A stretch of 7,447 nucleotides of DNA from a bacterium (GTDB taxonomy: Bacteria; Pseudomonadota; Alphaproteobacteria; Rs-D84; CACZYB01): NCBI GenBank assembly GCA_024692925.1, contig JAILLX010000007.1, positions 1-7,447 of the forward strand, in the 5' to 3' direction. Under the pieces are notes generated by a model. The model searched no databases and had not been told where the DNA came from. It was given only the letters and a program-made list of their open reading frames with translations. The position numbers and the translations under genes are program-made. Below, piece after piece: positions 1 to 5,067 of the stretch. Every line of letters starts with the position of its first letter. The first letter of the stretch is position 1.

Positions 1-41
1 CCTAAAATAAACGCCGTCGAAATGAAATATTTAAGTTTCAT
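1..41 (-). CDS. Partial 5' end of a leftward gene for a probable exported protein
   Basis: Only the first 13 codons and two bases of the next are present, reading MKLKYFISTAFILG before the window edge. Two lysines followed by a hydrophobic run is the usual opening of a Sec signal peptide or membrane anchor, so the product is probably exported or membrane-bound. The start is well supported: a perfect AGGAGG lies five bases upstream of the ATG. Function cannot be told from so little. The gene is divergent from the 494-2984 operon and shares the 450-base intergenic region with it, so its promoter and any leader control should lie there. Confidence 0.6.
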   Translation of the reverse strand, partial: MKLKYFISTAFIL

Positions 42-46
42 GTTTT

Positions 47-52
47 CCTCCT
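47..52 (-). promoter_or_regulatory. Strong Shine-Dalgarno of the partial leftward gene
   Basis: On the minus strand this reads AGGAGG, a full match to the anti-SD core, five bases before the ATG at 41-39. It is the main evidence that the 41-base fragment at the window edge is a real gene start. Confidence 0.7.
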
Positions 53-137
53 TTATTAAACATTTTTTCGTGGCTAGTTCTTTTAAGGAGAGTGGAGTAA
101 AGCATTAAAACCCCACCCATTTTAAGGGTTTGATTTT

Positions 138-168
138 GACGTAGGCTCGCGAATCTTTGCGACACGTC
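138..168. other. GC-rich two-step hairpin
   Basis: On the plus strand the outer arms GACGT (138-142) and ACGTC (164-168) pair over five bases, and the inner arms TCGC (147-150) and GCGA (159-162) pair over four, closing an eight-base loop. The internal bulge is AGGC on one side and a single C on the other. The surrounding 138-180 stretch is clearly more GC-rich than its neighbours. No U-run follows on either strand, so it is not a simple terminator. It could be the core of a structured leader of the leftward gene, a small RNA, or a dispersed palindromic repeat. Confidence 0.4.
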
Positions 169-211
169 CGTAGCCCACAGAAAACCTTGGTTCATCGCCT
201 ATAGCATAAAC

Positions 212-362
212 AAAAAACCACCGATAAAATGATGTAATCAAAAAATAGTTTTTTGATAAGTTGAGATTGAAGAAATTCCCCTGTAAAAACAAGTTGTTAG
301 ATAATACTTGTTGCAAAAAAAATTGAAACAGGATATACTAATCAAAAAAAGGGTGGTTTTTT
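212..362. repeat. 11-base perfect inverted repeat enclosing 129 bases
   Basis: AAAAAACCACC at 212-222 is the exact reverse complement of GGTGGTTTTTT at 352-362. The enclosed segment holds two further AT-rich hairpins, ATCAAAAAA/TTTTTTGAT (237-257, three-base loop) and AACAAGT/ACTTGTT (288-312, eleven-base loop), and a rightward promoter (311-339). The pairing does not extend beyond 11 bases. It could be the closing stem of a large RNA fold or the ends of a tiny mobile repeat; A/T runs raise the odds of chance occurrence. Confidence 0.35.
311..339 (+). promoter_or_regulatory. Candidate sigma70 promoter P1 of the rightward operon or of a small RNA
   Basis: TTGCAA (311-316) is followed after exactly 17 bases by TATACT (334-339). 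The -10 matches the consensus at five of six positions and the -35 at four of six. Transcription would start near 346, giving a leader of about 150 bases before the first operon gene. The -10 box overlaps the second copy of the TAATCAAAAAA repeat by one base. Confidence 0.45.
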
Positions 363-435
363 ATTATTGTTATATTCACACCCCCCTTTGAACCCCACAA
401 ATTCTCTACGGTTGCAAAATGTTTTCATTTTGTTC

Positions 436-464
436 TTGACTTTTTGATTTTATGAATTTAAACT
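436..464 (+). promoter_or_regulatory. Candidate sigma70 promoter P2 of the rightward operon
   Basis: TTGACT (436-441) matches the -35 consensus at five of six positions. Seventeen bases later comes TAAACT (459-464), a weaker -10 box with four of six. The predicted start near 471 leaves a leader of roughly 23 bases before the ATG at 494, a natural distance for the first gene of an operon. Confidence 0.5.
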
Positions 465-493
465 TTATTTGAATTTTTATCTGGGAAAATGCC

Positions 494-739
494 ATGTTTA
501 GAACTATGCAACTTAAAAAAGAAAATATTACTAAAGATGTAATTGCCTCACACTATAATAATAGTATTTTTATATTATTAAATTCTTTGGAACTGGGATT
601 TGTTCCTAAGATTGGTGATAAAATTCTTGATAATGAACATTGTTTTATTATAAAATCTATAATGCCAATGATAACAGGGAAAAATGAACTGGATAATTTT
701 GCATTGGATGTAGAGGAGATACAAAATGAATATTTATGA
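494..739 (+). CDS. Hypothetical protein, 81 residues, first gene of the operon
   Basis: I do not recognise this protein. It is small and soluble-looking, with no signal peptide, membrane segment or cysteine pair. The middle reads GFVPKIGDKILDNEHCFIIK and is followed by an alternating hydrophobic stretch and an acidic C-terminus, a pattern typical of a small beta-rich domain. A remote likeness to small phage connector proteins (GD...I..) was considered but is too weak to use. The start at 494 has only a poor SD (GGGA, seven bases upstream); an in-frame ATG at 506 has none. The last 14 bases overlap the peroxidase gene, whose SD lies inside this frame, so translation of the two is probably coupled. 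That coupling, and the promoter just upstream, are the best evidence that the gene is real. Confidence 0.5.
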   Translation: MFRTMQLKKENITKDVIASHYNNSIFILLNSLELGFVPKIGDKILDNEHCFIIKSIMPMITGKNELDNFALDVEEIQNEYL

Positions 740-1271
740 TTTTATTGTTAAAAATATTACCGGAATTGATGAAAAACTTGAAAAATATTCTGGAAAAGTA
801 TTGCTTATTGTTAATACAGCGACAGAATGTGGATTTACACCTCAATATACTAATTTACAACAACTTTATGATAAATATTCATCTAAGGGATTGGAAATTT
901 TGGATTTTCCATGCAATCAATTTGGACATCAGGCTCCTGGAACAGAAAAGGAAATTGCAACATTTTGTTCGGCTAGGTTTGGTGTGACCTTTCCACAATT
1001 TGCAAAGATTGATGTTAATGGGGAAAATCAATCTGGACTTTTTAAATACTTAAAATCCCAGCAAAAATTTAATGGATTTGATTTGAATTCAAAATCTGGG
1101 GCTATGATGCACGAAGTACTTTTGAAAATGGATCCCGATTATGAAAAAAATGATGACATTAAGTGGAATTTCACTAAATTTTTAGTTGATAAAAGCGGAA
1201 ATGTTGTGAAAAGATTTGAACCTACTGATGATATAAATATCGTTGAAGAAGCTATTACCAGATATTTATAA
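726..1271 (+). CDS. Glutathione peroxidase family thiol peroxidase
   Basis: A 181-residue member of the GPx/BtuE family, which reduces hydrogen peroxide and organic hydroperoxides in the cytoplasm. The catalytic tetrad is complete: peroxidatic Cys35 in NTATECGFTPQY, Gln69 in FPCNQFGHQAPGT, and Trp147-Asn148 in IKWNFTKFLVD. It has cysteine, not selenocysteine, at the active site. Cys81 (EIATFCSARF) sits where the resolving cysteine of thioredoxin-dependent family members lies, so thioredoxin rather than glutathione is the likely reductant (inferred from family knowledge). The segment from about 117 to 146 (GFD...DPDYEKNDDIKWNF) is the slightly longer form common in anaerobe and gut bacterial homologues. 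The ATG is preceded by GAGGAG (713-718) at seven bases. It overlaps the upstream hypothetical gene by 14 bases. The following gene starts 8 to 67 bases downstream, depending on the start chosen. Confidence 0.93.
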   Translation: MNIYDFIVKNITGIDEKLEKYSGKVLLIVNTATECGFTPQYTNLQQLYDKYSSKGLEILDFPCNQFGHQAPGTEKEIATFCSARFGVTFPQFAKIDVNGENQSGLFKYLKSQQKFNGFDLNSKSGAMMHEVLLKMDPDYEKNDDIKWNFTKFLVDKSGNVVKRFEPTDDINIVEEAITRYL

Positions 1272-1326
1272 ATTTAGGTTGAAATTTTGTGTTTTTGTTA
1301 TATACTTTGTGGCAATAAAAAGTTTT

Positions 1327-1341
1327 AAGGATGTTTTTATT
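1327..1341 (+). promoter_or_regulatory. Shine-Dalgarno pointing to an ATT start codon
   Basis: AAGGA (1327-1331) is followed by seven bases and then ATT (1339-1341), in frame with the long secreted-protein reading frame. The residues that follow (KKVFF...) give the standard length and charge of a signal peptide. No ATG, GTG or TTG in this frame has a comparable SD. Confidence 0.4.
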
Positions 1342-2295
1342 AAGAAAGTCTTTTTTATATTGTTATTTATGTTATTTCCTACACAGGTTTTTTCTTTTGA
1401 AATTAAAAACTTTTATATGGTTAACAACATAAAGGTATCCTCTAATTCTATATCATCAAGTGCCGCAAAAAAACAGGCGTTAGAAGAAGCTAAGACAAAA
1501 GCTTTTAACATAGTTTTGGCAAGATTGCTTGTTTCTGAAGATTTAGGGAAAGTTTCTATGCCAGACAGTTATAATATGGAAAAATTTGTTCAAAGTTTGA
1601 AACTTAACAATGAAAAAACTACATCTTCTTCGTACAGTGCTGATGTTAATATTCAGATAAATAAAGGTATTATGACCGAATATCTTAAAAATCAAGAGTT
1701 AAATATAGTTTCTGATATTCCTCCTTCTACATTGGTTATTTTTAAGGGAAGTAATGATTTCGATTTTATGAATAATCTTGATAAAGAAAACATTATTCCT
1801 ATGACAAGTTATTTATCCTCTAACTTTAAATTCAATGTTGATGAGGCTGATATTTTGAAATTTCAATCTGTTATTCCGAATGTAAATAATGTCGTGATTA
1901 TAAGTACGATGTCGAATTCAAATGGAAATTATACCATAAAACTTAAGGATAAACTTTTCGGAATAGATGAAGAAGTTATTGCAGATTCATATTTTTCTGT
2001 ACCACAGGCTATTTCAAAAATTTTAAACGACTCTTATAAAATTGCGATGACACATAACAATAGCGAATATATTTCTTTGCTTATTCCAGTATATTCCCTT
2101 TCTGATTGGTTGGAGTTAGAAAAAAAACTTTCAAAACTTTCTGTATTTAAAAATATGGAGGTACAGGCAATTAAGCACAATAGAGTTCAACTTAAAATAA
2201 AATATAATTACGATTTAAGTTCTGTTATTTCTGCACTATCATCTCTTAATTTAAGTGTTGAAAATAAAGGCGAATATTTAATTATTAAGAGGTAA
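1339..2295 (+). CDS. Secreted DUF2066-like protein, probable ATT start
   Basis: The protein (318 residues from ATT) begins with a clear signal peptide, MKKVFFILLFMLFPTQVFS, with cleavage likely after VFS (residue 19), so it should act in the periplasm or envelope. The mature part resembles the DUF2066 family. It has an N-terminal Ala/Lys-rich helix (SSSAAKKQALEEAKTKAF) followed by LARLL, and a C-terminal block with the SLSDWLELEKKLSKL pattern, a beta strand (VQLKIKYNY) and a short L..L repeat. The biochemical function of that family is unknown. Start choice: AAGGA at 1327-1331 stands seven bases before an in-frame ATT (1339). In-frame alternatives are TTG 1243 (inside the peroxidase gene), TTG 1279 and GTG 1309, all without a usable SD, and ATG 1369, which would remove most of the signal peptide. 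Its stop codon abuts the SD of hdaA, so the two are surely co-transcribed. Confidence 0.7.
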   Translation: MKKVFFILLFMLFPTQVFSFEIKNFYMVNNIKVSSNSISSSAAKKQALEEAKTKAFNIVLARLLVSEDLGKVSMPDSYNMEKFVQSLKLNNEKTTSSSYSADVNIQINKGIMTEYLKNQELNIVSDIPPSTLVIFKGSNDFDFMNNLDKENIIPMTSYLSSNFKFNVDEADILKFQSVIPNVNNVVIISTMSNSNGNYTIKLKDKLFGIDEEVIADSYFSVPQAISKILNDSYKIAMTHNNSEYISLLIPVYSLSDWLELEKKLSKLSVFKNMEVQAIKHNRVQLKIKYNYDLSSVISALSSLNLSVENKGEYLIIKR

Positions 2296-2297
2296 AT

Positions 2298-2984
2298 ATG
2301 CAACAACTTTCTCTTCTTTTGGAGCATAGACGTCTTTTAGGCAGAGAAGATTTTTTGGTTTCTCCTTGTAATACAGAGGCTGTTGAGTGGATTGATTTAT
2401 ATCCTGATTGGAACAATAATTTTGCTGTTGTAATTTTGGGTCCAAAATCATCTGGGAAGACGCATTTATCTTGGCTTTTCAGTGAAAAAACAGGTGCAAA
2501 AGTTTATGATGCAAAAGAATTATCTGATGAACTTTTTTCTGATATTGTCCCAATTAATTCTTCGTTAGTAATAGAAAATATTGATGAAATTATTGGAAAT
2601 TTTGATGCAGAAGAAAATTTGTTTCATGTAATAAATTATGCACAAGAATGTAATACAAAACTTTTACTTACAACTGAAATTTCTTTTTCATCTATTCAAT
2701 TTAAGATTATTGATTTAAAAACACGACTTCAAAGTTTTCCTGTTGCCCACATTTATTCTCCGGATGATGAGTTTTTAAAATCTCTTTTGGTGAAACAATT
2801 TTTGGAAAGGGATATCATTGTTGCACCTGATGTAATTGAATATATAGTAAAACATATTCCACGTGATACTGTTTCTGTAAAGTATGTGGTAGAACAGGCT
2901 GATCTTTTATCATTTGAAGAAAAACATCGCATAACAATTCCGTTTATAAAAAAGATTATTGAAAAATTTGAAAAACCAGAATAG
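2298..2984 (+). CDS. hdaA: HdaA, DnaA-related regulatory inactivator of replication initiation
   Basis: A 228-residue single AAA+ module of the Hda family, without the DNA-binding domain of DnaA. With the DNA-loaded sliding clamp, Hda stimulates ATP hydrolysis by DnaA and so prevents re-initiation. Visible parts: a clamp-binding motif at the extreme N-terminus (QQLSLLL, residues 2-8); the alphaproteobacterial GREDFLVS block (15-22); Walker A GPKSSGKT (48-55); a Walker B strand SLVIENID (89-96), in which the usual acidic pair is relaxed to Glu93-Asn94, as Hda proteins often show; sensor 1 around LLLTTE (122-127); the arginine finger Arg143 in DLKTRL; and sensor 2 around Arg189 (IPRDTVSV). The ATG has a good SD, AAGAGG, ending one base before the upstream gene's stop codon, so translation is probably coupled. 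It converges on the MmcQ-like gene with only two bases between the stop codons. Confidence 0.9.
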   Translation: MQQLSLLLEHRRLLGREDFLVSPCNTEAVEWIDLYPDWNNNFAVVILGPKSSGKTHLSWLFSEKTGAKVYDAKELSDELFSDIVPINSSLVIENIDEIIGNFDAEENLFHVINYAQECNTKLLLTTEISFSSIQFKIIDLKTRLQSFPVAHIYSPDDEFLKSLLVKQFLERDIIVAPDVIEYIVKHIPRDTVSVKYVVEQADLLSFEEKHRITIPFIKKIIEKFEKPE

Positions 2985-2986
2985 GA

Positions 2987-3340
2987 CTAAGTTAAATCAT
3001 AGCTATTATCTATCATTTTAAAGATTTTTTTATCATCAACAGTGCCATCTAAGGCAACAGAGACCCAATTTTTCTTATCCATATGATATGCCGGATAAAA
3101 TCCATCTTCTGATAAAATAAAGTTAATAAAATCAGGTTCGGCTTTTACATTTAAAATAAGGATTTCTTCATCACTATTTAAACCAATTTTTGTGCCATTA
3201 ACATATCCAATAAATGCGTACCACTTTTGGCTTTCATTTTTACGAAGTACTATATAATGTCGTGGATTTTGCCAAAGTTCTTCGGGTACAGTATTATAAC
3301 GACCTTTAACATATTTTAAAATATCATCTACAGTTATCAT
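2987..3340 (-). CDS. MmcQ/YjbR family protein
   Basis: A 117-residue protein with the CyaY-like fold family signatures of MmcQ/YjbR. These are HYIVLRKNESQKWYAFI (residues 28-44), a strand ILILNVKAEPDF (60-71), the FYPAYHMDKKNWVSVALDG block (81-99) with conserved Pro, His, Met, Lys and Trp, and the terminal SYDLT. Members are small cytoplasmic proteins, some implicated in DNA binding, but no clear reaction is established. It lacks part of the N-terminal helix seen in longer relatives. The gene follows dnaQ with a 21-base gap and has no visible SD (the upstream bases are A/T only), so it may depend on translation or transcription through dnaQ. Its stop codon faces that of hdaA across two bases, with no terminator between them. 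Confidence 0.88.
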   Translation of the reverse strand: MITVDDILKYVKGRYNTVPEELWQNPRHYIVLRKNESQKWYAFIGYVNGTKIGLNSDEEILILNVKAEPDFINFILSEDGFYPAYHMDKKNWVSVALDGTVDDKKIFKMIDNSYDLT

Positions 3341-3361
3341 TTTATTTTTACTTTAATTTTG

Positions 3362-4126
3362 TTAAGAAGAAGTTGTTGTATCACAATTATTTTCCCAAAC
3401 AAGATTATATGCTTCGCCGGTCTTTTTATTTTTTCCAAGTTTAAAATTGTGGATAAATTCCGTATGTACAGAAATTTCATCCTCTGTTGCATGGAAATGA
3501 CGGGATTGATGAAATTCGCCATGTTTTATTATAACAGGTGTATCTGTTGAAATAGAAGCAGTTTCCATACTTACATCTTGGTTTTTAAAGAAATCAACCT
3601 CTTTTCCACCAAGAAGTTCAATATAAACTTCGGCAAGAAGTCTGGCATCAAGAAGAGCACCATGCAAATCACGATTGGAATTATCAATACCATAACGGAC
3701 ACAAAGTGCATCCAAGCTATGCTTTGCAAGATGTGGATTTTTCTTTCGTGAAATAGCAAGGGTATCAACCATTCTATCCCATGAAACCTCTGGCATACCA
3801 AGACGGCGGAATTCGGCATTTATAAAGTTAATATCGAACACAGCATTGTGCGCAACCAACTTTGCATCACCAATAAATTTAACAAAATCCTCAGCAATTT
3901 CGGCGAATTTTGGTTTATCAGACAAAAATTCCGTAGTCAACCCGTGAACCTTTACAACCGCTTCTGGAACTTCACGTTCAGGATTGATATAGCAATGAAA
4001 AGTTTTTCCGGTTGGAGTATGATTTATCATTTCAACACAACCAATTTCGACAAGTCTGTCATCTCCGGAATAATTAAATCCGGTTGTTTCGGTATCAAAA
4101 ACTATTTCTCTTAAAACTTCTGCCAT
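3362..4126 (-). CDS. dnaQ: DNA polymerase III epsilon subunit, 3'-5' proofreading exonuclease
   Basis: A 254-residue DEDDh exonuclease, close to the usual epsilon length. It removes misincorporated 3' nucleotides while bound to the polymerase alpha subunit. Metal and catalytic residues are all present: Asp11 and Glu13 in FDTETTG (Exo I), Asp98 in HNAVFDINF (Exo II), His155 and Asp160 in LHGALLDARLLAE (Exo III epsilon). The conserved PEREVPEAVVKVHGLT block (49-64) and KHSLDALCVRYGI (135-147) also fit. After the nuclease domain, QDVSMET (183-189) lies where E. coli epsilon has its clamp-binding QTSMAF, and the His/Thr-rich tail from about 190 would contact alpha. The ATG at 4126 has no SD, and promoter-like boxes lie almost on top of it, suggesting a very short or absent 5' leader. 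The MmcQ-family gene follows in the same operon. Confidence 0.94.
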   Translation of the reverse strand: MAEVLREIVFDTETTGFNYSGDDRLVEIGCVEMINHTPTGKTFHCYINPEREVPEAVVKVHGLTTEFLSDKPKFAEIAEDFVKFIGDAKLVAHNAVFDINFINAEFRRLGMPEVSWDRMVDTLAISRKKNPHLAKHSLDALCVRYGIDNSNRDLHGALLDARLLAEVYIELLGGKEVDFFKNQDVSMETASISTDTPVIIKHGEFHQSRHFHATEDEISVHTEFIHNFKLGKNKKTGEAYNLVWENNCDTTTSS

Positions 4127-4132
4127 AGTAGG

Positions 4133-4164
4133 ATTATATTACAAATAATATATAATTTTTGCAA
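4133..4164 (-). promoter_or_regulatory. Candidate dnaQ promoter with near-leaderless start
   Basis: On the minus strand TTGCAA (4164-4159) is followed after 17 bases by TAATAT (4141-4136), or after 20 bases by a consensus TATAAT (4138-4133). Either -10 box puts the transcript start within about two bases of, or on, the dnaQ ATG at 4126. The lack of any SD upstream of that ATG agrees with a leaderless mRNA. An unseen promoter further upstream remains possible. Confidence 0.4.
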
Positions 4165-4186
4165 GGAACTTTTTTACTTTAATTTG

Positions 4187-4215
4187 TTGCCTTTTACCTT
4201 TGCCTATTTTATAAT
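4187..4215 (+). promoter_or_regulatory. ndk promoter
   Basis: TTGCCT (4187-4192), a 17-base spacer and a perfect TATAAT (4210-4215) form a good sigma70 promoter. The transcript would start near 4222, about 24 bases before the ndk ATG, with the SD AGGAG (4235-4239) inside the leader. Confidence 0.6.
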
Positions 4216-4245
4216 GATATGAGTTGAATAAGAAAGGAGATTATT

Positions 4246-4788
4246 ATGATAGAAAGAACACTTGTTATTTTAAAACCTGATGCAGTAAAAAGAAAGCTTT
4301 GCGGAAAAATTATTTCCATATTTGAAGAAGCTGGATTTAATATTATAGCAACAAAAATGACTGTTGCACCAAAGGAACTTTTGGAAAGACATTATCCAAG
4401 TAATAACAAGTGGTATATTTCTGTTGGAAATAAATCCATTGATAATTTTAAGGAACTTGGCCTTGATATAAAGGATGTAATGGGTACTGATGATCCATTA
4501 TCAATTGGAAAAACTGTTAAAAAATGGCTTGTTGATTATATGACATCTGGCCCTGTACTTGCGATGGTATTAGAAGGAAATAATGCAATTAAAAATGTAA
4601 GAAAGATGTGCGGAAATACTATACCATCAAGTGCTGACCCATCAACTATTCGTGGAAGATTTTCGATTGATTCATCTGATATTGCAAATGGTGAACACAG
4701 ACCAGTTCACAACCTTATTCATGCAAGTGGTGAACCGGATGAAGCAAAATATGAAATTTCTCTTTGGTTTGGAAGTGAGAATGCATAA
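4246..4788 (+). CDS. ndk: Nucleoside-diphosphate kinase, long form
   Basis: Transfers the gamma phosphate from ATP to other (d)NDPs through a phosphohistidine, keeping the NTP and dNTP pools balanced. The N-terminus ERTLVILKPDAVKR carries the nucleotide-contacting Lys10. The SGPVLAMVLEG strand, the TIRGRFSID loop and the active-site NLIHASGEPDEA (His159) are intact. At 180 residues it is about 40 longer than the usual ~140. The extra segment lies between ERHYP (about 47-51) and SGPVLAM, around NKSIDNFKELGLDIKDVMG, with a smaller addition near SSDIANGEHRPV. From memory, this long form is known in other, distant bacterial lineages, so horizontal exchange is possible. The start is fixed by AGGAG six bases upstream. 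It is followed by xseB with a TAATG one-base overlap. Confidence 0.93.
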   Translation: MIERTLVILKPDAVKRKLCGKIISIFEEAGFNIIATKMTVAPKELLERHYPSNNKWYISVGNKSIDNFKELGLDIKDVMGTDDPLSIGKTVKKWLVDYMTSGPVLAMVLEGNNAIKNVRKMCGNTIPSSADPSTIRGRFSIDSSDIANGEHRPVHNLIHASGEPDEAKYEISLWFGSENA

Positions 4789-5036
4789 TGTTTGAAGATA
4801 TTAAAAATTTAAGTTTTGAAGAAAGCCTTGCTGAGCTTGAAACAATAATAAAAAAAATGGAAAGTGGGGATGTAAAACTTTCACAGTCCGTTGAGTTTTA
4901 TGAACGTGGTGTTGCATTAAAAAATCATTGCGAGGAAGTTTTAAGGGAGGCAAAACTTAAAATAGAAAAAATACAACTTAAACCAACATCTGATGGTGGG
5001 CAAGAATTTGAAACCGTGCCATTTGATGTAAAATAA
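4788..5036 (+). CDS. xseB: Exodeoxyribonuclease VII small subunit
   Basis: An 82-residue helical protein with the XseB signature: LSFEESLAELETIIKKMESG (residues 8-27), the SQSVEFYERGVALKNHCEEVL helix (32-52) and a trailing LREAKLKIEKI. Several XseB copies wrap the XseA catalytic subunit to make exonuclease VII, which degrades single-stranded DNA from both ends in mismatch and damage repair. Its start codon overlaps the ndk stop by one base (TAATG), so translation is coupled; no independent SD stands out. In many proteobacteria xseB sits next to ispA/dxs or xseA, so pairing with ndk is an atypical neighbourhood. The large subunit gene is not in the window. A hairpin terminator follows eight bases after the stop codon. 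Confidence 0.93.
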   Translation: MFEDIKNLSFEESLAELETIIKKMESGDVKLSQSVEFYERGVALKNHCEEVLREAKLKIEKIQLKPTSDGGQEFETVPFDVK

Positions 5037-5043
5037 AAATAAA

Positions 5044-5067
5044 AAAAGCACTTTAAATAGTGCTTTT
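5044..5067. terminator. Bidirectional intrinsic terminator between xseB and the coupling-protein gene
   Basis: AAAAGCACT (5044-5052) pairs perfectly with AGTGCTTTT (5059-5067) around a six-base loop. On the plus strand it runs into TTTTATTTTTT, ending the ndk-xseB transcript. On the minus strand it runs into a TTTTTTTATTTTTA tract, ending the coupling-protein transcript. The leftward gene's stop codon (5068-5066) is built into the hairpin arm. Confidence 0.85.

Larger units (their letters stand above)
42..493. other. 450-base divergent intergenic region, non-coding, rich in hairpins and short repeats
   Basis: No convincing gene lies here. It separates the leftward exported-protein gene from the rightward operon. 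It contains a GC-rich hairpin (138-168) in an otherwise AT-rich stretch, two AT-rich hairpins (237-257, 288-312), an 11-base inverted repeat pair (212-222 with 352-362), an 11-base direct repeat TAATCAAAAAA (235-245 and 339-349), and an 8-base direct repeat AACCCCAC (109-116 and 391-398). Two rightward promoters sit in its right half. The length and structure suggest a long regulated leader or a small RNA on one strand, but this is inference; no known RNA family was recognised. Confidence 0.5.

Noticed and set aside
108..130. Possible terminator formed by AAACCC and GGGTTT
   Set aside because: Only a six-base stem with a 12-base loop and no proper U-run on either strand.
122..316. 64-residue leftward open frame in the 5' intergenic region (ends KIREPTSKSNP)
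   Set aside because: No SD, a start inside an AT-rich hairpin area, mixed hydrophobic/basic content without domain character, and it covers the GC-rich hairpin. It is better explained as chance read-through of a structured non-coding element.
494..739. Possible phage head-tail connector remnant
   Set aside because: Only a loose GD...I pattern in a short protein; no phage genes around it and a housekeeping operon downstream.
736..987. 83-codon frame overlapping the peroxidase gene
   Set aside because: It shares the region with an intact, motif-complete peroxidase in another frame and has no family features.
1331..1432. ATG at 1331 inside the AAGGATG sequence, +1 frame, about 33 codons
   Set aside because: The frame closes quickly, has no spacing to any SD, and does not lead into the long secreted-protein frame. 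It would need a frameshift to be useful.
3848..4114. 88-codon open frame antisense to dnaQ
   Set aside because: It mirrors a fully conserved exonuclease gene with every catalytic residue intact; no SD and no recognisable domain.
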